Positions 8,647 to 17,572 of a stretch of 64,000 nucleotides of DNA are shown here, in pieces. The translations under genes and the position numbers were made by a program. The DNA is from G965195345 sp965277625 (GTDB lineage Bacteria; Pseudomonadota; Gammaproteobacteria; CAKMZV01): assembly GCA_965277625.1 (NCBI GenBank), contig OZ255827.1, positions 930,001 through 994,000 of the forward strand, written 5' to 3'. The notes beneath the pieces are model-generated. The model was not told the origin of the DNA. It ran no database searches and saw only the letters and a program-made list of their open reading frames with translations. Position 1 is the stretch's first letter; each line of letters begins with the position of its first letter.

Positions 8647-9510
8647 GTGCTTGAAAAATTCAGACCTTACATCGAACTCACACGGCTCAATAAACCCATC
8701 GGTATATATTTACTGCTTTGGCCGACGGCATGGGCCTTGTATTTGGCAGCCCCCTTGGATCAACAAGATGGCTTTATCAATCTCATATTCGCCCTTGGGG
8801 TCATTGTCATGCGTTCAGCCGGTTGCGTGATCAACGATTATGCCGACCGAGACATTGATGGCAAGGTGGCGCGCACAGGCAGTCGTCCTTTGGCTGATAA
8901 TCGAGTGAGTCCACGACAAGCCTTGTTGTTTTTCGGCGGGTTAATCGGCGTGGCATTTATTTTGGTTTTGCAATTAAAAGTTCAAACCATCTTGTTTTCC
9001 GCCGTTGCGCTGTTCTTGGCGACGCTGTATCCTTTTACTAAGCGTTATATTTGGTATCCTCAGTTTTTTTTGGCTTTAGCCTTCAGTTCGGCCATTCTGA
9101 TGGCCTTCATTGAATATCAAGGTCAATTACCTTTGATTTGTTGGCTACTATTTGCTTTGAATATGTTTTGGGTCATTGCATACGATACCATTTACGCTCT
9201 GGCTGATATAGTCGATGATGAAAAGGCAAACATCAAATCGACCGCACGCTGGTTTGGTTCTTATGCACACCGCATTTGTTGGTTGTTGCAGGCAGTATTT
9301 CTATTGGGGTTCTTAGGGTTGGCCTACGGTTTATTAGACACCCAATGGCCGTTTCTTATTTTTTGGGGAGTCGCCCTTGGGCTTACAGTGTATCAAGCCT
9401 TTTTAATGCGCTCAAAACAACCCCATAATTACTTGAAAGCGTTCTTAAATAACCACTGGGTGGGTTTTAGTTTGTTTCTTGGATTATTGTTTGGCACCAC
9501 TGTGGTTTGA
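8647..9510 (+). CDS. ubiA: 4-hydroxybenzoate octaprenyltransferase UbiA
   Basis: 287 residues with a GTG start. Integral membrane prenyltransferase of ubiquinone synthesis, with about eight hydrophobic helices. The two Asp-rich motifs are present: NDYADRDIDGKVART near residue 70 and YDTIYALADIVDDEKANIK near 185. The start LEKFRPYIELTRLNKPIG matches the family. It attaches the polyprenyl tail to 4-hydroxybenzoate at the inner membrane. No ubiC neighbour is seen. Confidence 0.96.
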   Translation: MLEKFRPYIELTRLNKPIGIYLLLWPTAWALYLAAPLDQQDGFINLIFALGVIVMRSAGCVINDYADRDIDGKVARTGSRPLADNRVSPRQALLFFGGLIGVAFILVLQLKVQTILFSAVALFLATLYPFTKRYIWYPQFFLALAFSSAILMAFIEYQGQLPLICWLLFALNMFWVIAYDTIYALADIVDDEKANIKSTARWFGSYAHRICWLLQAVFLLGFLGLAYGLLDTQWPFLIFWGVALGLTVYQAFLMRSKQPHNYLKAFLNNHWVGFSLFLGLLFGTTVV

Positions 9511-9588
9511 GCATTGAGTGAAACAAGGCACTTTCCACAGGATGTTAGATTGCCCAGAATTTGAAATATTTAGAAGGGCGTTATTCAG

Positions 9589-9594
9589 TATAAT
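9589..9594 (+). promoter_or_regulatory. Candidate -10 element for pyrG
   Basis: A perfect TATAAT lies in the 153-base gap between ubiA and pyrG, about 70 bases before the pyrG ATG. No good -35 hexamer stands at 16-18 bases upstream, so this is a weak promoter call. Confidence 0.35.
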
Positions 9595-9663
9595 ATCAGC
9601 CTTCAATCTTTGTAAGATTTTCCATTTAAAGCATCAGGACACCAGCCAAATAATAGATCAATA

Positions 9664-11310
9664 ATGAAAGCCAAATTTATTTTTATAACGGGTGGTGTGG
9701 TATCCTCATTAGGTAAGGGTATTACTGCCGCTTCACTAGGCGCCTTGCTTGAAGCCAGAGGCCTGGCTGTGTCAATGCTGAAAATGGACCCTTACATCAA
9801 CCAAGACCCTGGCACCATGAGCCCGTTTCAACACGGCGAAGTTTATGTGACCGATGATGGCGCAGAAACCGATTTGGACTTGGGCCATTATGAACGATTT
9901 GTGGAGCGCAAGATGTCTGCGAAAAACAGCTTCTCCACAGGCATTGTTTATCAAACCGTGTTAGATAATGAACGAGAGGGTGTGTATCTTGGCAGAACAG
10001 TACAGGTGATTCCCCACATAACCGATGAGATCAAACGTCGCGTTTTGCTGGCGAGTGAGGACTCAGAAGTTACCATCGTTGAAGTTGGTGGGACGATTGG
10101 CGACATCGAATCCCTACCCTTTATTGAGGCCATCAGACAGCTCCACGTTGAATTGGGTCGCCAAAACAGTGTGTTTGTCCACGCAACCTTATTGCCCTAC
10201 ATAAAAGCGGCAGGCGAAGTCAAAACCAAGCCGACCCAGCATTCGGTCAAAGAATTATTATCGATCGGCATTCAACCCGATTTCTTGGTGTGTCGAACTG
10301 AAGAAAATCTGACACAGCCCATGAAAGAAAAAATAGCCCTATTCACCAACGTGCCAGTGACAAATGTCATCGAAGCTGTTGATGTTGACAGCATTTATCG
10401 ATTACCAAAACATTTGCGCGAACAAGGTTTTGACGACTTGATTATGGTGCATCTGGGCATTGATGCCATCCAACCAGATTTGGCTGACTGGGATGAAGTG
10501 CTTGATCGCATGGATCATCCACAATTGACAGTCAAGATTGCCATGGTCGGCAAATATGTTGAACTGGTTGATGCCTACAAGTCGGTCAATGAATCACTGT
10601 TACACGCGGGCATTCATCACCGTGCCAAGGTTAATATTGAGCACATCGATGCCGAACATATCGAGCATGCTGGCGTGGATGTACTCAAGGATTGCCATGC
10701 CATCTTAGTGCCAGGCGGTTTTGGTGAAAGAGGCTTTGAAGGCAAGTTAAAAACGGTTCAGTATGCCCGTGAACACAAAATACCTTTTCTCGGCATTTGT
10801 CTGGGCATGCAGTGCGCGGTCATTGAGTATGCCCGTAATCAATTGGGATTGGCTCAAGCCAACTCAACCGAATGGGCAGCTAACTGTCAGCATCCAGTCG
10901 TTGGGCTGGTTTCTGAATGGGTTGATTTGACGGGCAAAAAAAATGCCCGATCTACTGATTCGCCCAAAGGCGGCACCATGCGTTTGGGTGCGCAAACTTG
11001 TCAATTGTTGGAAGATTCTCAGGCGCACCACGCATACGGCAGTTTAAGCATCAACGAACGCCATCGCCATCGTTATGAAATCAATGAAAACTATATTCAA
11101 CAATTAGAGGCCTCTGGGCTGGTTGTCAGCGGTCGTTCGCAAGAAGCCTTGGTTGAAATGATTGAATTGCCCAAGTCAGAACATCCATGGTTTGTCGGTT
11201 GCCAATTCCACCCTGAACTGCGGTCATCTCCGCGCAAGGCGCATCCCTTATTTGTTCAATTTATTGCCCAAGCCGTTAAGCAAAGCGCACAAAAGGCGGA
11301 TGACTCATGA
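9664..11310 (+). CDS. pyrG: CTP synthase PyrG
   Basis: 548 residues, normal length. ATP-dependent amination of UTP to CTP using glutamine. The N-terminal synthetase domain begins KFIFITGGVVSSLGKGI and has GGTIGDIES near residue 140. The C-terminal class I glutamine amidotransferase domain has PGGFGERG, the nucleophile motif GICLGMQ and the catalytic CQFHPE. Its stop overlaps the kdsA start by four bases (ATGA), so the two are coupled. Confidence 0.98.
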   Translation: MKAKFIFITGGVVSSLGKGITAASLGALLEARGLAVSMLKMDPYINQDPGTMSPFQHGEVYVTDDGAETDLDLGHYERFVERKMSAKNSFSTGIVYQTVLDNEREGVYLGRTVQVIPHITDEIKRRVLLASEDSEVTIVEVGGTIGDIESLPFIEAIRQLHVELGRQNSVFVHATLLPYIKAAGEVKTKPTQHSVKELLSIGIQPDFLVCRTEENLTQPMKEKIALFTNVPVTNVIEAVDVDSIYRLPKHLREQGFDDLIMVHLGIDAIQPDLADWDEVLDRMDHPQLTVKIAMVGKYVELVDAYKSVNESLLHAGIHHRAKVNIEHIDAEHIEHAGVDVLKDCHAILVPGGFGERGFEGKLKTVQYAREHKIPFLGICLGMQCAVIEYARNQLGLAQANSTEWAANCQHPVVGLVSEWVDLTGKKNARSTDSPKGGTMRLGAQTCQLLEDSQAHHAYGSLSINERHRHRYEINENYIQQLEASGLVVSGRSQEALVEMIELPKSEHPWFVGCQFHPELRSSPRKAHPLFVQFIAQAVKQSAQKADDS

Positions 11311-12140
11311 AACTACATGGATTTGACATTGGTTTAGAATCGCCTTTTTTATTGATTGCAGGCCCCTGTGTCATTGAATCAGAAGCGATGGTCATGGACA
11401 TAGCTGGACAAATAAAAGCCGATTGTGCTGACCTTGGCATCCCCTTCGTGTTCAAAGCCTCATTTGATAAAGCCAATCGAACTTCTATGACCAGTTATAG
11501 GGGTGTAGGTTTAGACGCGGGGCTGAAAATATTAGAGAAAGTACGAACCCAAATTGGCGTACCCGTATTAACCGATGTGCACGAGGACACGCCTTTTGAG
11601 GAAGTCGCCAGTGTGGTCGATGTGTTGCAGACGCCAGCATTCTTAGCCAGACAAACCAATTTCATTGTGCGCGTGGCGGCCTGTCAAAAACCAGTAAACA
11701 TTAAAAAAGCCCAGTTTATGGCACCGTGGGACATGGTCAATGTTGTAGAAAAAGCAAAATCAACGGGTAACGAAGCGATTATGGTTTGCGACCGTGGCAC
11801 CAGTTTTGGCTACAATCAGTTGATATCCGACATGCGCGGATTGGCGCAAATGCGTGAAACGGGTTGTCCTGTGATTTTTGATGCAACCCATTCTGTCCAA
11901 CAGCCTGGCGGTTTGGGTGGGCGCTCAGGTGGGGATAGGAAGATGGTGCCCGTGCTCGCAAGAGCCGCCTTGGGTGCCGGCGTTTCAGGCCTATTTATAG
12001 AGACCCATCCCAATCCTGAACAAGCCATGAGCGATGGACCCAATATGTGGCCACTGGCAAAGTTGAAGCCCCTGCTTGACAATTTAAAGGCGATCAATGA
12101 CGTGGTGCGCCAATCAAATTTTGATGAAAATACCCTATAA
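11307..12140 (+). CDS. kdsA: KDO-8-phosphate synthase KdsA
   Basis: 277 residues. It condenses PEP and arabinose-5-phosphate to KDO-8-phosphate, the first committed step to the LPS inner-core sugar KDO. Seen: LIAGPCVIESE near residue 15, FKASFDKANRTS near 52, DVHE, and FDATHSVQQPG near 190. A Cys in the 11-residue start (CVIESE) is common to class I and II, so metal dependence cannot be settled by eye. ATGA overlap with pyrG; eno follows after about 50 bases, the pyrG-kdsA-eno-ftsB order seen in many gammaproteobacteria. Confidence 0.97.
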   Translation: MKLHGFDIGLESPFLLIAGPCVIESEAMVMDIAGQIKADCADLGIPFVFKASFDKANRTSMTSYRGVGLDAGLKILEKVRTQIGVPVLTDVHEDTPFEEVASVVDVLQTPAFLARQTNFIVRVAACQKPVNIKKAQFMAPWDMVNVVEKAKSTGNEAIMVCDRGTSFGYNQLISDMRGLAQMRETGCPVIFDATHSVQQPGGLGGRSGGDRKMVPVLARAALGAGVSGLFIETHPNPEQAMSDGPNMWPLAKLKPLLDNLKAINDVVRQSNFDENTL

Positions 12141-12190
12141 ACTCCGCTATATTGATAAAGGCGTGAAAACAGGACATAACGAGAGAAATT

Positions 12191-13483
12191 ATGACAAAAA
12201 CAACCAATATAAAACACATTCATGCCCGTCAAATTATTGATTCACGAGGGAATCCAACGGTAGAGACTGAAATCACCTTAGAACATGAGAACTGTTGGGG
12301 CAGAGCGGCAGTACCCTCTGGCGCATCGACAGGTTCTCGCGAAGCGGTTGAACGGCGTGATGGTGATCCCGCTTGGAAAGGCAAAGGCGTTATGGGTGCG
12401 GTGACTGCGGTTAATACCATCATTCGTCAGTCATTGGTGGGGCAGTGTGCTGACTTGACAAAAGTCGATGAACGCCTGTTGCAATTAGACGGTTGTTCAA
12501 ATAAGGAAAATTTAGGCGCAAATGCGATTTTATCGGTTTCTATGGCGCTGAATGTTGCGCTGGCTCAATATCATAAAATGACGCTCTATCAACTCATTGC
12601 CGAACAAGTGGGTCAAAAGCAATTATTGCTGCCCACACCCATGATGAATGTCATCAATGGCGGATCACACGCCAATAACAGCGTTGATTTTCAGGAATTT
12701 ATGATCATCCCCGCAGGTTTTGATCGATTGAGCGATGCTTTGCGCTGTGGTGCCGAAGTTTTTCAGACGCTCAAAACCATTTTAGACCAAAAGAAAATGA
12801 GCACAGCAGTGGGTGATGAAGGCGGATTTGCACCCAATTTAGAATCAAATGAACAAGCCTTAGAGATGATCACAATGGCAATTGAAGCTGCAGGTTATAC
12901 AGCTGGGGAGCAAGTGCTATTAGCGCTCGATGTTGCCGCTTCAGAATTTTATCGAACAGGAAAATATCAATTAGAAAGCGAAGGTTGTGCCTTAGATTCG
13001 CAAGATTTTATAGAGTATTTATCCAACTTGTGTGACAAGTACCCCATTGTTTCTATTGAAGATGGTTTAGACGAAAATGATTACCCTGGCTGGCAGTTGA
13101 TGACCGAAAAAATGGGCCATAAAATTCAATTGGTCGGCGATGATTTATTTGTGACCAATGCCGAAATTCTGGCTCAAGGTGTGCAACAGAAAATGGCCAA
13201 TGCGGTATTAGTCAAAGTGAATCAAATTGGCACGCTGAGCGAAACGTATGAGACCATGAAATTTGCCAATGCATCGGGTTACAACTCTATCATCTCCCAC
13301 CGCTCTGGTGAAACTGAAGACGTCTTCATTGCAGACTTAGCGGTCGGCACAGGTTGTGGACAAATAAAAACCGGTTCAATGTCACGCACAGACCGAGTCG
13401 CCAAATATAATCAATTGTTGCGCATCGAAGAGCAATTGGGTGAAAACGCCCTTTATTCGGGCAGCGCACCATTTAAAAAATAA
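12191..13483 (+). CDS. eno: Enolase
   Basis: 430 residues. Interconverts 2-phosphoglycerate and PEP. Clear family landmarks: ARQIIDSRGNPTVE at the start, SGASTG, GDEGGFAPN with catalytic Glu, the metal ligands within ALDVAASEF, SIEDGLDE and GDDLFVTN, and the catalytic Lys region VLVKVNQIGT plus SHRSGETED. A purine-rich ribosome site (GAGAGAAATT) precedes the ATG. Confidence 0.98.
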   Translation: MTKTTNIKHIHARQIIDSRGNPTVETEITLEHENCWGRAAVPSGASTGSREAVERRDGDPAWKGKGVMGAVTAVNTIIRQSLVGQCADLTKVDERLLQLDGCSNKENLGANAILSVSMALNVALAQYHKMTLYQLIAEQVGQKQLLLPTPMMNVINGGSHANNSVDFQEFMIIPAGFDRLSDALRCGAEVFQTLKTILDQKKMSTAVGDEGGFAPNLESNEQALEMITMAIEAAGYTAGEQVLLALDVAASEFYRTGKYQLESEGCALDSQDFIEYLSNLCDKYPIVSIEDGLDENDYPGWQLMTEKMGHKIQLVGDDLFVTNAEILAQGVQQKMANAVLVKVNQIGTLSETYETMKFANASGYNSIISHRSGETEDVFIADLAVGTGCGQIKTGSMSRTDRVAKYNQLLRIEEQLGENALYSGSAPFKK

Positions 13484-13502
13484 TGATGTTAGAGAATTGT
13501 TG

Positions 13503-13772
13503 ATGAAGTGGATTTTTTTGATCGTTATTGTCGTACTTCAAGCCAAATTATGGGTGGGACACAATGGTTTGGTGGACTTGTATCATAGAGATCAAGCCAT
13601 TTCAAAGCAGCAATTGGAAAATCAAAAATTACAAGCTCAGTTGGATCGCTATCAGAAAAATGTCGCCTTATTACGCGCCTATCCACAAGCATTAGAACAG
13701 TACGCTCGACGAGATTTGGGGCGGCTTAAAAAAGATGAAAAATGGTACTGGATCATCGACGATGAACGTTGA
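13503..13772 (+). CDS. ftsB: Cell division protein FtsB
   Basis: 89 residues from ATG 13503, 19 bases after eno. One N-terminal membrane helix (WIFLIVIVVLQAKLWVG), then a heptad region (DQAISKQQLENQKLQAQLDRYQ shape) forming a coiled coil, and a conserved-looking end with ARRDLGRLKKDEKWYWI, where E. coli FtsB has ARNELGM.KPGE.F. It acts with FtsL and FtsQ in the divisome. The position after eno is the standard gammaproteobacterial one. Confidence 0.9.
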   Translation: MKWIFLIVIVVLQAKLWVGHNGLVDLYHRDQAISKQQLENQKLQAQLDRYQKNVALLRAYPQALEQYARRDLGRLKKDEKWYWIIDDER

Positions 13773-13778
13773 GTTGCA

Positions 13779-14312
13779 ATGACCGATATTCCAGCAGATA
13801 CAGGACCCATCATTCATTCAAACGCCTTCTTGGCATTGTTGCTACCTGAAGCGGTAAAAGATGAGATTGCTAATGAGTTATCAAAACACATGAGTAATCC
13901 AGCGCTGTGCCGACTGCCTGAAAATTGGCACATCACCTTAAGTGCGATTGGCGATATCACCAAACGCGGCGAGAAAAACTTCTTGGGCCTACTGCAGACC
14001 ATCAAATTCTCACCCACACCTAAGATTACTTTATCAAAGTTTTCTGCTTTTCCTTCTTCAGATAGTTATGCCCTTACAGGACAAGCATCAGATGCGCTGA
14101 TTCAGTGGCAGAGCGCAATTAAATCCGCCATCTTGGCTTTGGACTATGAAGTCGAGCCGAATGATTTTATACCCCACGTATTATTGGCTGATGACATATC
14201 AACCATGACAGCGTCTGAAGTAGCGTTTGAATTATCTTTTGAAGCGCAAGCCATTGCTCTGATGGCGCAAGATGATCAAGGCTATAAAGTGATTGGTACT
14301 CAGTCCTTTTAG
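13779..14312 (+). CDS. 2H-phosphoesterase, ThpR/LigT-like
   Basis: 177 residues, beginning six bases after ftsB. It resembles RNA 2',3'-cyclic phosphodiesterases (LigT/ThpR): FLALLLPEAVKDEI at the start, first catalytic motif HIT in NWHITLSAIG near residue 47, and central SKFSAFPSS. The second motif, normally HxT or HxS, reads HVL (IPHVLLADD near 128), so one of the two Thr/Ser residues is missing. Either activity is altered or the partner residue is displaced. Confidence 0.7.
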   Translation: MTDIPADTGPIIHSNAFLALLLPEAVKDEIANELSKHMSNPALCRLPENWHITLSAIGDITKRGEKNFLGLLQTIKFSPTPKITLSKFSAFPSSDSYALTGQASDALIQWQSAIKSAILALDYEVEPNDFIPHVLLADDISTMTASEVAFELSFEAQAIALMAQDDQGYKVIGTQSF

Positions 14313-14316
14313 ACCA

Positions 14317-15504
14317 TCACTGAGCTTTGCTGATCACAGGCAAATCTTCTTTGATCGGATAATGCAGGGCGGCCGAGACCAGCCCAAATAGAATGGCGAG
14401 TATCCAGATGGGCATGTAGCTACCATAGGCTTCAAATGTCAGTCCGCCCAACCAAGCCCCCAGAAACGATCCCACTTGATGAGAAAAAAAGACGATGCCA
14501 TAAAGCAAGGACAAGTGCTTGACGTCAAAAAAATAGGCAACCAATCCGCTCGTCAGTGGCACTGTGCCTAACCATAAAAAGCCGATGAATACCCCAAATA
14601 AGATGGCCGTTGTGGGCGTCAGTGGCACTAAGATGAATATTAAAATCACCAGTGATCGAAGTAAATAAAGCCCAGTAAGCACAGTCTTTTTACGGTATCG
14701 CCCACCTAACCAGCCAGCGAACAGCGTGCCGAAAATATTAAACAGGCCGATTAACGCCAAGGCGTAAGAAGCCGTTGTGGAAATAATGCCATTGTCAATT
14801 AAGTAGGCCGTCAAATGGGTGGCAATAAAAACCACTTGAAAGCCACAGACGAAAAATCCCAAAGTCAGTAGGATGAAATCTTTGTGTGTACGCGCTTCGA
14901 TGAGTACAGAGCGCATAGTTTGGTCGCTCGATTTTCTGGCGGCTAAGGGTGTGTGAGAATACTTTAAAGCAAAAGCAAAGGGAATGAGGAAAGTTGCAAT
15001 GACGCTTAAGATGATAAAAGACCCAAACCAACTGTACAATTCAAACAGATGCGCAGAAATGGGAACCAGGGCAAACTGACCAAATGATCCAGCGGCAGAA
15101 ACAACGCCCAGTATAAAAGACCGCCGCTCTTCGCTACAGACTTTGGCAACAGCGCCCAAAGCAATTGAGAGCCCACAACCAGCGAGTCCGAAACCAATCA
15201 TCACTTGGCCCAAGAAAAAAGACCATTGGCCAATGTCGGCAATGATCAACAGTCCACAAACATAAAGAACCGCCCCGAGCAGCGCTGACTTATGAGCACC
15301 ATAGCGGTCGGCAATTGCCCCAAAAAAGGGCGAGCTGAGACCCCAAAGTAAATTTTGCACAGCAATGGCAAAACCAAACCACTGTCTATCCGAGGTGCTT
15401 AATTCATCAAAAGGCAAGGCAAAGATGCCCAAAGATTGTCTGGTGCCGAGTGAGATCATCACAATGGCGATGGCTGAGAAGATAACGATGCGGGTTGGAG
15501 TCAT
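14317..15504 (-). CDS. MFS transporter
   Basis: 395 residues with about twelve hydrophobic helices. The loop 2-3 motif (GAIADRYGAHKS) and the loop 8-9 variant (AGWLGGRYRKK) are typical of major facilitator carriers. The opening TRQSLGIFALPF and the overall pattern are like the monocarboxylate/oxalate-formate group of MFS, but the substrate cannot be read. Its start overlaps the yacG stop by one base (TGATG), so it is likely translated from the yacG message. Confidence 0.85.
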   Translation of the reverse strand: MTPTRIVIFSAIAIVMISLGTRQSLGIFALPFDELSTSDRQWFGFAIAVQNLLWGLSSPFFGAIADRYGAHKSALLGAVLYVCGLLIIADIGQWSFFLGQVMIGFGLAGCGLSIALGAVAKVCSEERRSFILGVVSAAGSFGQFALVPISAHLFELYSWFGSFIILSVIATFLIPFAFALKYSHTPLAARKSSDQTMRSVLIEARTHKDFILLTLGFFVCGFQVVFIATHLTAYLIDNGIISTTASYALALIGLFNIFGTLFAGWLGGRYRKKTVLTGLYLLRSLVILIFILVPLTPTTAILFGVFIGFLWLGTVPLTSGLVAYFFDVKHLSLLYGIVFFSHQVGSFLGAWLGGLTFEAYGSYMPIWILAILFGLVSAALHYPIKEDLPVISKAQ

Positions 15505-15710
15505 CAGTCTTTATCCTGTTCATCTTCTTCCATAGAACCTGAAATGGTTTTACCAGGAATGTGATTGATTTCATTAAACCAACCGTGCAAATCACTGTCT
15601 CTACACTGCTTACTGCAAAATGGGCGATTTGGGTTTTGTGCACCCAGCTGGCATAATTTCTTGCAATTAGGGCAGGGCATCAAGGTTGTCAGGTTGTCTG
15701 GTTTAGTCAC
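15504..15710 (-). CDS. yacG: DNA gyrase inhibitor YacG
   Basis: 68 residues. Zinc-ribbon protein with MPCPNCKK (CxxC) near residue 11 and FCSKQCRDSDLHGWF (CxxxC, RxxDLxxWxxE) near 31, the YacG signature, followed by an acidic tail (MEEDEQDKD). In E. coli it binds GyrB and inhibits gyrase. coaE and zapD, its usual neighbours, are not here. Confidence 0.9.
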   Translation of the reverse strand: MTKPDNLTTLMPCPNCKKLCQLGAQNPNRPFCSKQCRDSDLHGWFNEINHIPGKTISGSMEEDEQDKD

Positions 15711-15883
15711 TGACAGCTTCCTCCGCTTCAGGGATTTATTAAATCAGGGGCGTATAAATAAAAGAGGGGTCATTATCGTGTATCCTTGAAACAGTTTTGT
15801 GCTTTTTATGGGTCTATGAGTTTTGACTTTTAAGTGTTTAGATGGGTTAGGGCATATTCATTCAACTTAATTTTGAATATTGC

Positions 15884-15889
15884 TATAAT
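15884..15889 (+). promoter_or_regulatory. Candidate -10 element for msrPQ
   Basis: TATAAT about 46 bases before the msrP ATG. TTCAAC, a poor -35 match, stands 17 bases upstream. It is the best promoter candidate in the 200-base gap between divergent yacG and msrP. Confidence 0.4.
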
Positions 15890-15934
15890 AAAACACTTCA
15901 ATGTTTAGCAAATCAGCATTTGGAGTTTATCAAA

Positions 15935-16876
15935 ATGTCAAAATTATTTAAATTTCCCACACCACCTGGTAGTGAAATCACCTCAGAAGACGATTTTATA
16001 AACCGTCGTCAATTCGTTAAATTGGGGGCAGCAGCAACCATTGCATCAGTTGGTTTGCCACAAATGGCATTGGCCAGTTTGGGCGAAAAAAATCTTGAAT
16101 TTAGCGTTGAAGAAAAGCCCACCAGTTATAAAAGGATTACCACCTATAACAATTATTATGAATTAGGCACTGATAAAGCCGACCCTGCGAGAAACGCCAA
16201 ATGGTTGGAAAAATCGATGAAACAGCGTGATCCATGGAGCATTGAGATCACTGGCGCCGTTAAAAGACCCGGTAAAATCCACATGGAAGACATGCTCAAA
16301 TTGCCTTTGGAAGAGCGAATTTATAGTTTCAGATGTGTTGAGCGTTGGTCAATGGTCGTGCCCTGGAATGGCTTTCAATTGAGCCATCTGATCAAAAAAT
16401 TTGAGCCCACCAGCGAAGCAAAATACGTACAGTTCACCACTATTTTAGATTCAAAAAATCTGCAAGGACAGCGTTATCCTGTTCTTCGATGGCCCTACCA
16501 TGAAGGGTTGAGAATGGATGAAGCAATGAATCCTCTGACATTGATGGCTGTAGGGATTTATGGCAAATCCTTGTTGCCTCAAAATGGCGCACCCGTCCGT
16601 TTGGTCGTTCCTTGGAAATATGGCTTTAAGAGCATCAAGTCCATAACCAAAATTCATTTTACAGAAGAGATGCCCAATACGGCTTGGAATGATGCTGCAC
16701 CGAATGAATACGGTTTTTACGCCAATGTTAATCCCAATGTACACCATCCCAGATGGTTACAAAGTCGTGAACGGCGCTTGGGAGAATTCAGAAAAAGGGA
16801 CACATTGTTGTTTAACGGCTATGGGAAACAAGTGGCCAGCATGTACAAGAAAATGGACTTGCTCAGATACTATTAG
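15935..16876 (+). CDS. msrP: Periplasmic methionine sulfoxide reductase, catalytic subunit MsrP
   Basis: 313 residues from ATG 15935; an upstream in-frame TTG would add only five residues. The Tat signal has the twin arginine NRRQFVKLGAAA near residue 22. The mature part is a molybdopterin oxidoreductase of the sulfite-oxidase fold: YNNYYELGTDK, the molybdenum-ligand Cys in SFRCVERWSM, then GAPVRLVVPWKYGFKSIKSI. It reduces methionine sulfoxide in periplasmic proteins with electrons from MsrQ. It needs the Tat system, encoded at 41.1-42.7 kb. Confidence 0.96.
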   Translation: MSKLFKFPTPPGSEITSEDDFINRRQFVKLGAAATIASVGLPQMALASLGEKNLEFSVEEKPTSYKRITTYNNYYELGTDKADPARNAKWLEKSMKQRDPWSIEITGAVKRPGKIHMEDMLKLPLEERIYSFRCVERWSMVVPWNGFQLSHLIKKFEPTSEAKYVQFTTILDSKNLQGQRYPVLRWPYHEGLRMDEAMNPLTLMAVGIYGKSLLPQNGAPVRLVVPWKYGFKSIKSITKIHFTEEMPNTAWNDAAPNEYGFYANVNPNVHHPRWLQSRERRLGEFRKRDTLLFNGYGKQVASMYKKMDLLRYY

Positions 16877-16906
16877 AATAGCGCCTGAATTATAGAAGTA
16901 GCTCTA

Positions 16907-17503
16907 ATGTACCCTTTGACATGGACCCGCGTCGGTCTATTCACATTGTCAATTATTCCAGCGTTTTGGTTTACTTGGGGACTTTTTCAAGACGACCTTT
17001 GGGCCAATCCCATTGAGTACATCACCCACCAATCTGGACAATTAAGCCTGTTTTTCTTGGTACTCACCTTGATGGTAAAACCTGTGCAAGAACTTTTAGG
17101 TTGGTTTGCACCCATGAGTTATCGTCGTCAACTGGGCCTATTTGCCGCCTTTTATGCGGTTCTACATTCGCTTGTGTATCTCGGTCTTGATTTGGGATTT
17201 TATTGGGATGAGATCTGGTTGGACATTCTTGAACATCCCTACATTTGGGCTGGGATTGTCGCCGTAATTGTGCTGATAGTATTGGCTCTGACTTCAACCA
17301 CGGGTTGGCGCAAACGCCTGAAAAAAACCTGGCAAAAAATTCACAACTGGGTGTATATCATCCCCGTATTGGGTGTGCTCCATTTTGTTCTATTAGTCAA
17401 AGCCGACTACGCTGAACCCATACTGTTTGGCTTTATGTTTGTGCTATTGCTATCCTGGCGCATTCTCAGCCCAGAAAAACGCCGCAAATTTAAAGTCCTC
17501 TAA
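16907..17503 (+). CDS. msrQ: Heme-binding membrane subunit MsrQ
   Basis: 198 residues, about six membrane helices, ferric-reductase-like transmembrane domain. His residues that could bind heme occur in helices (AVLHSLVYL, VLGVLHFVLLVKA), as does the YITHQSGQ start region. It passes electrons from the quinone pool or flavin reductase to MsrP. It follows msrP by 30 bases as in other msrPQ operons. Confidence 0.94.
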   Translation: MYPLTWTRVGLFTLSIIPAFWFTWGLFQDDLWANPIEYITHQSGQLSLFFLVLTLMVKPVQELLGWFAPMSYRRQLGLFAAFYAVLHSLVYLGLDLGFYWDEIWLDILEHPYIWAGIVAVIVLIVLALTSTTGWRKRLKKTWQKIHNWVYIIPVLGVLHFVLLVKADYAEPILFGFMFVLLLSWRILSPEKRRKFKVL

Positions 17504-17572
17504 GACTTTGCCAAAGCCATTCATGCTTGTTAAAATATTTCTTTCTGTATTTGTCATTCCGATCTAAAAGAC

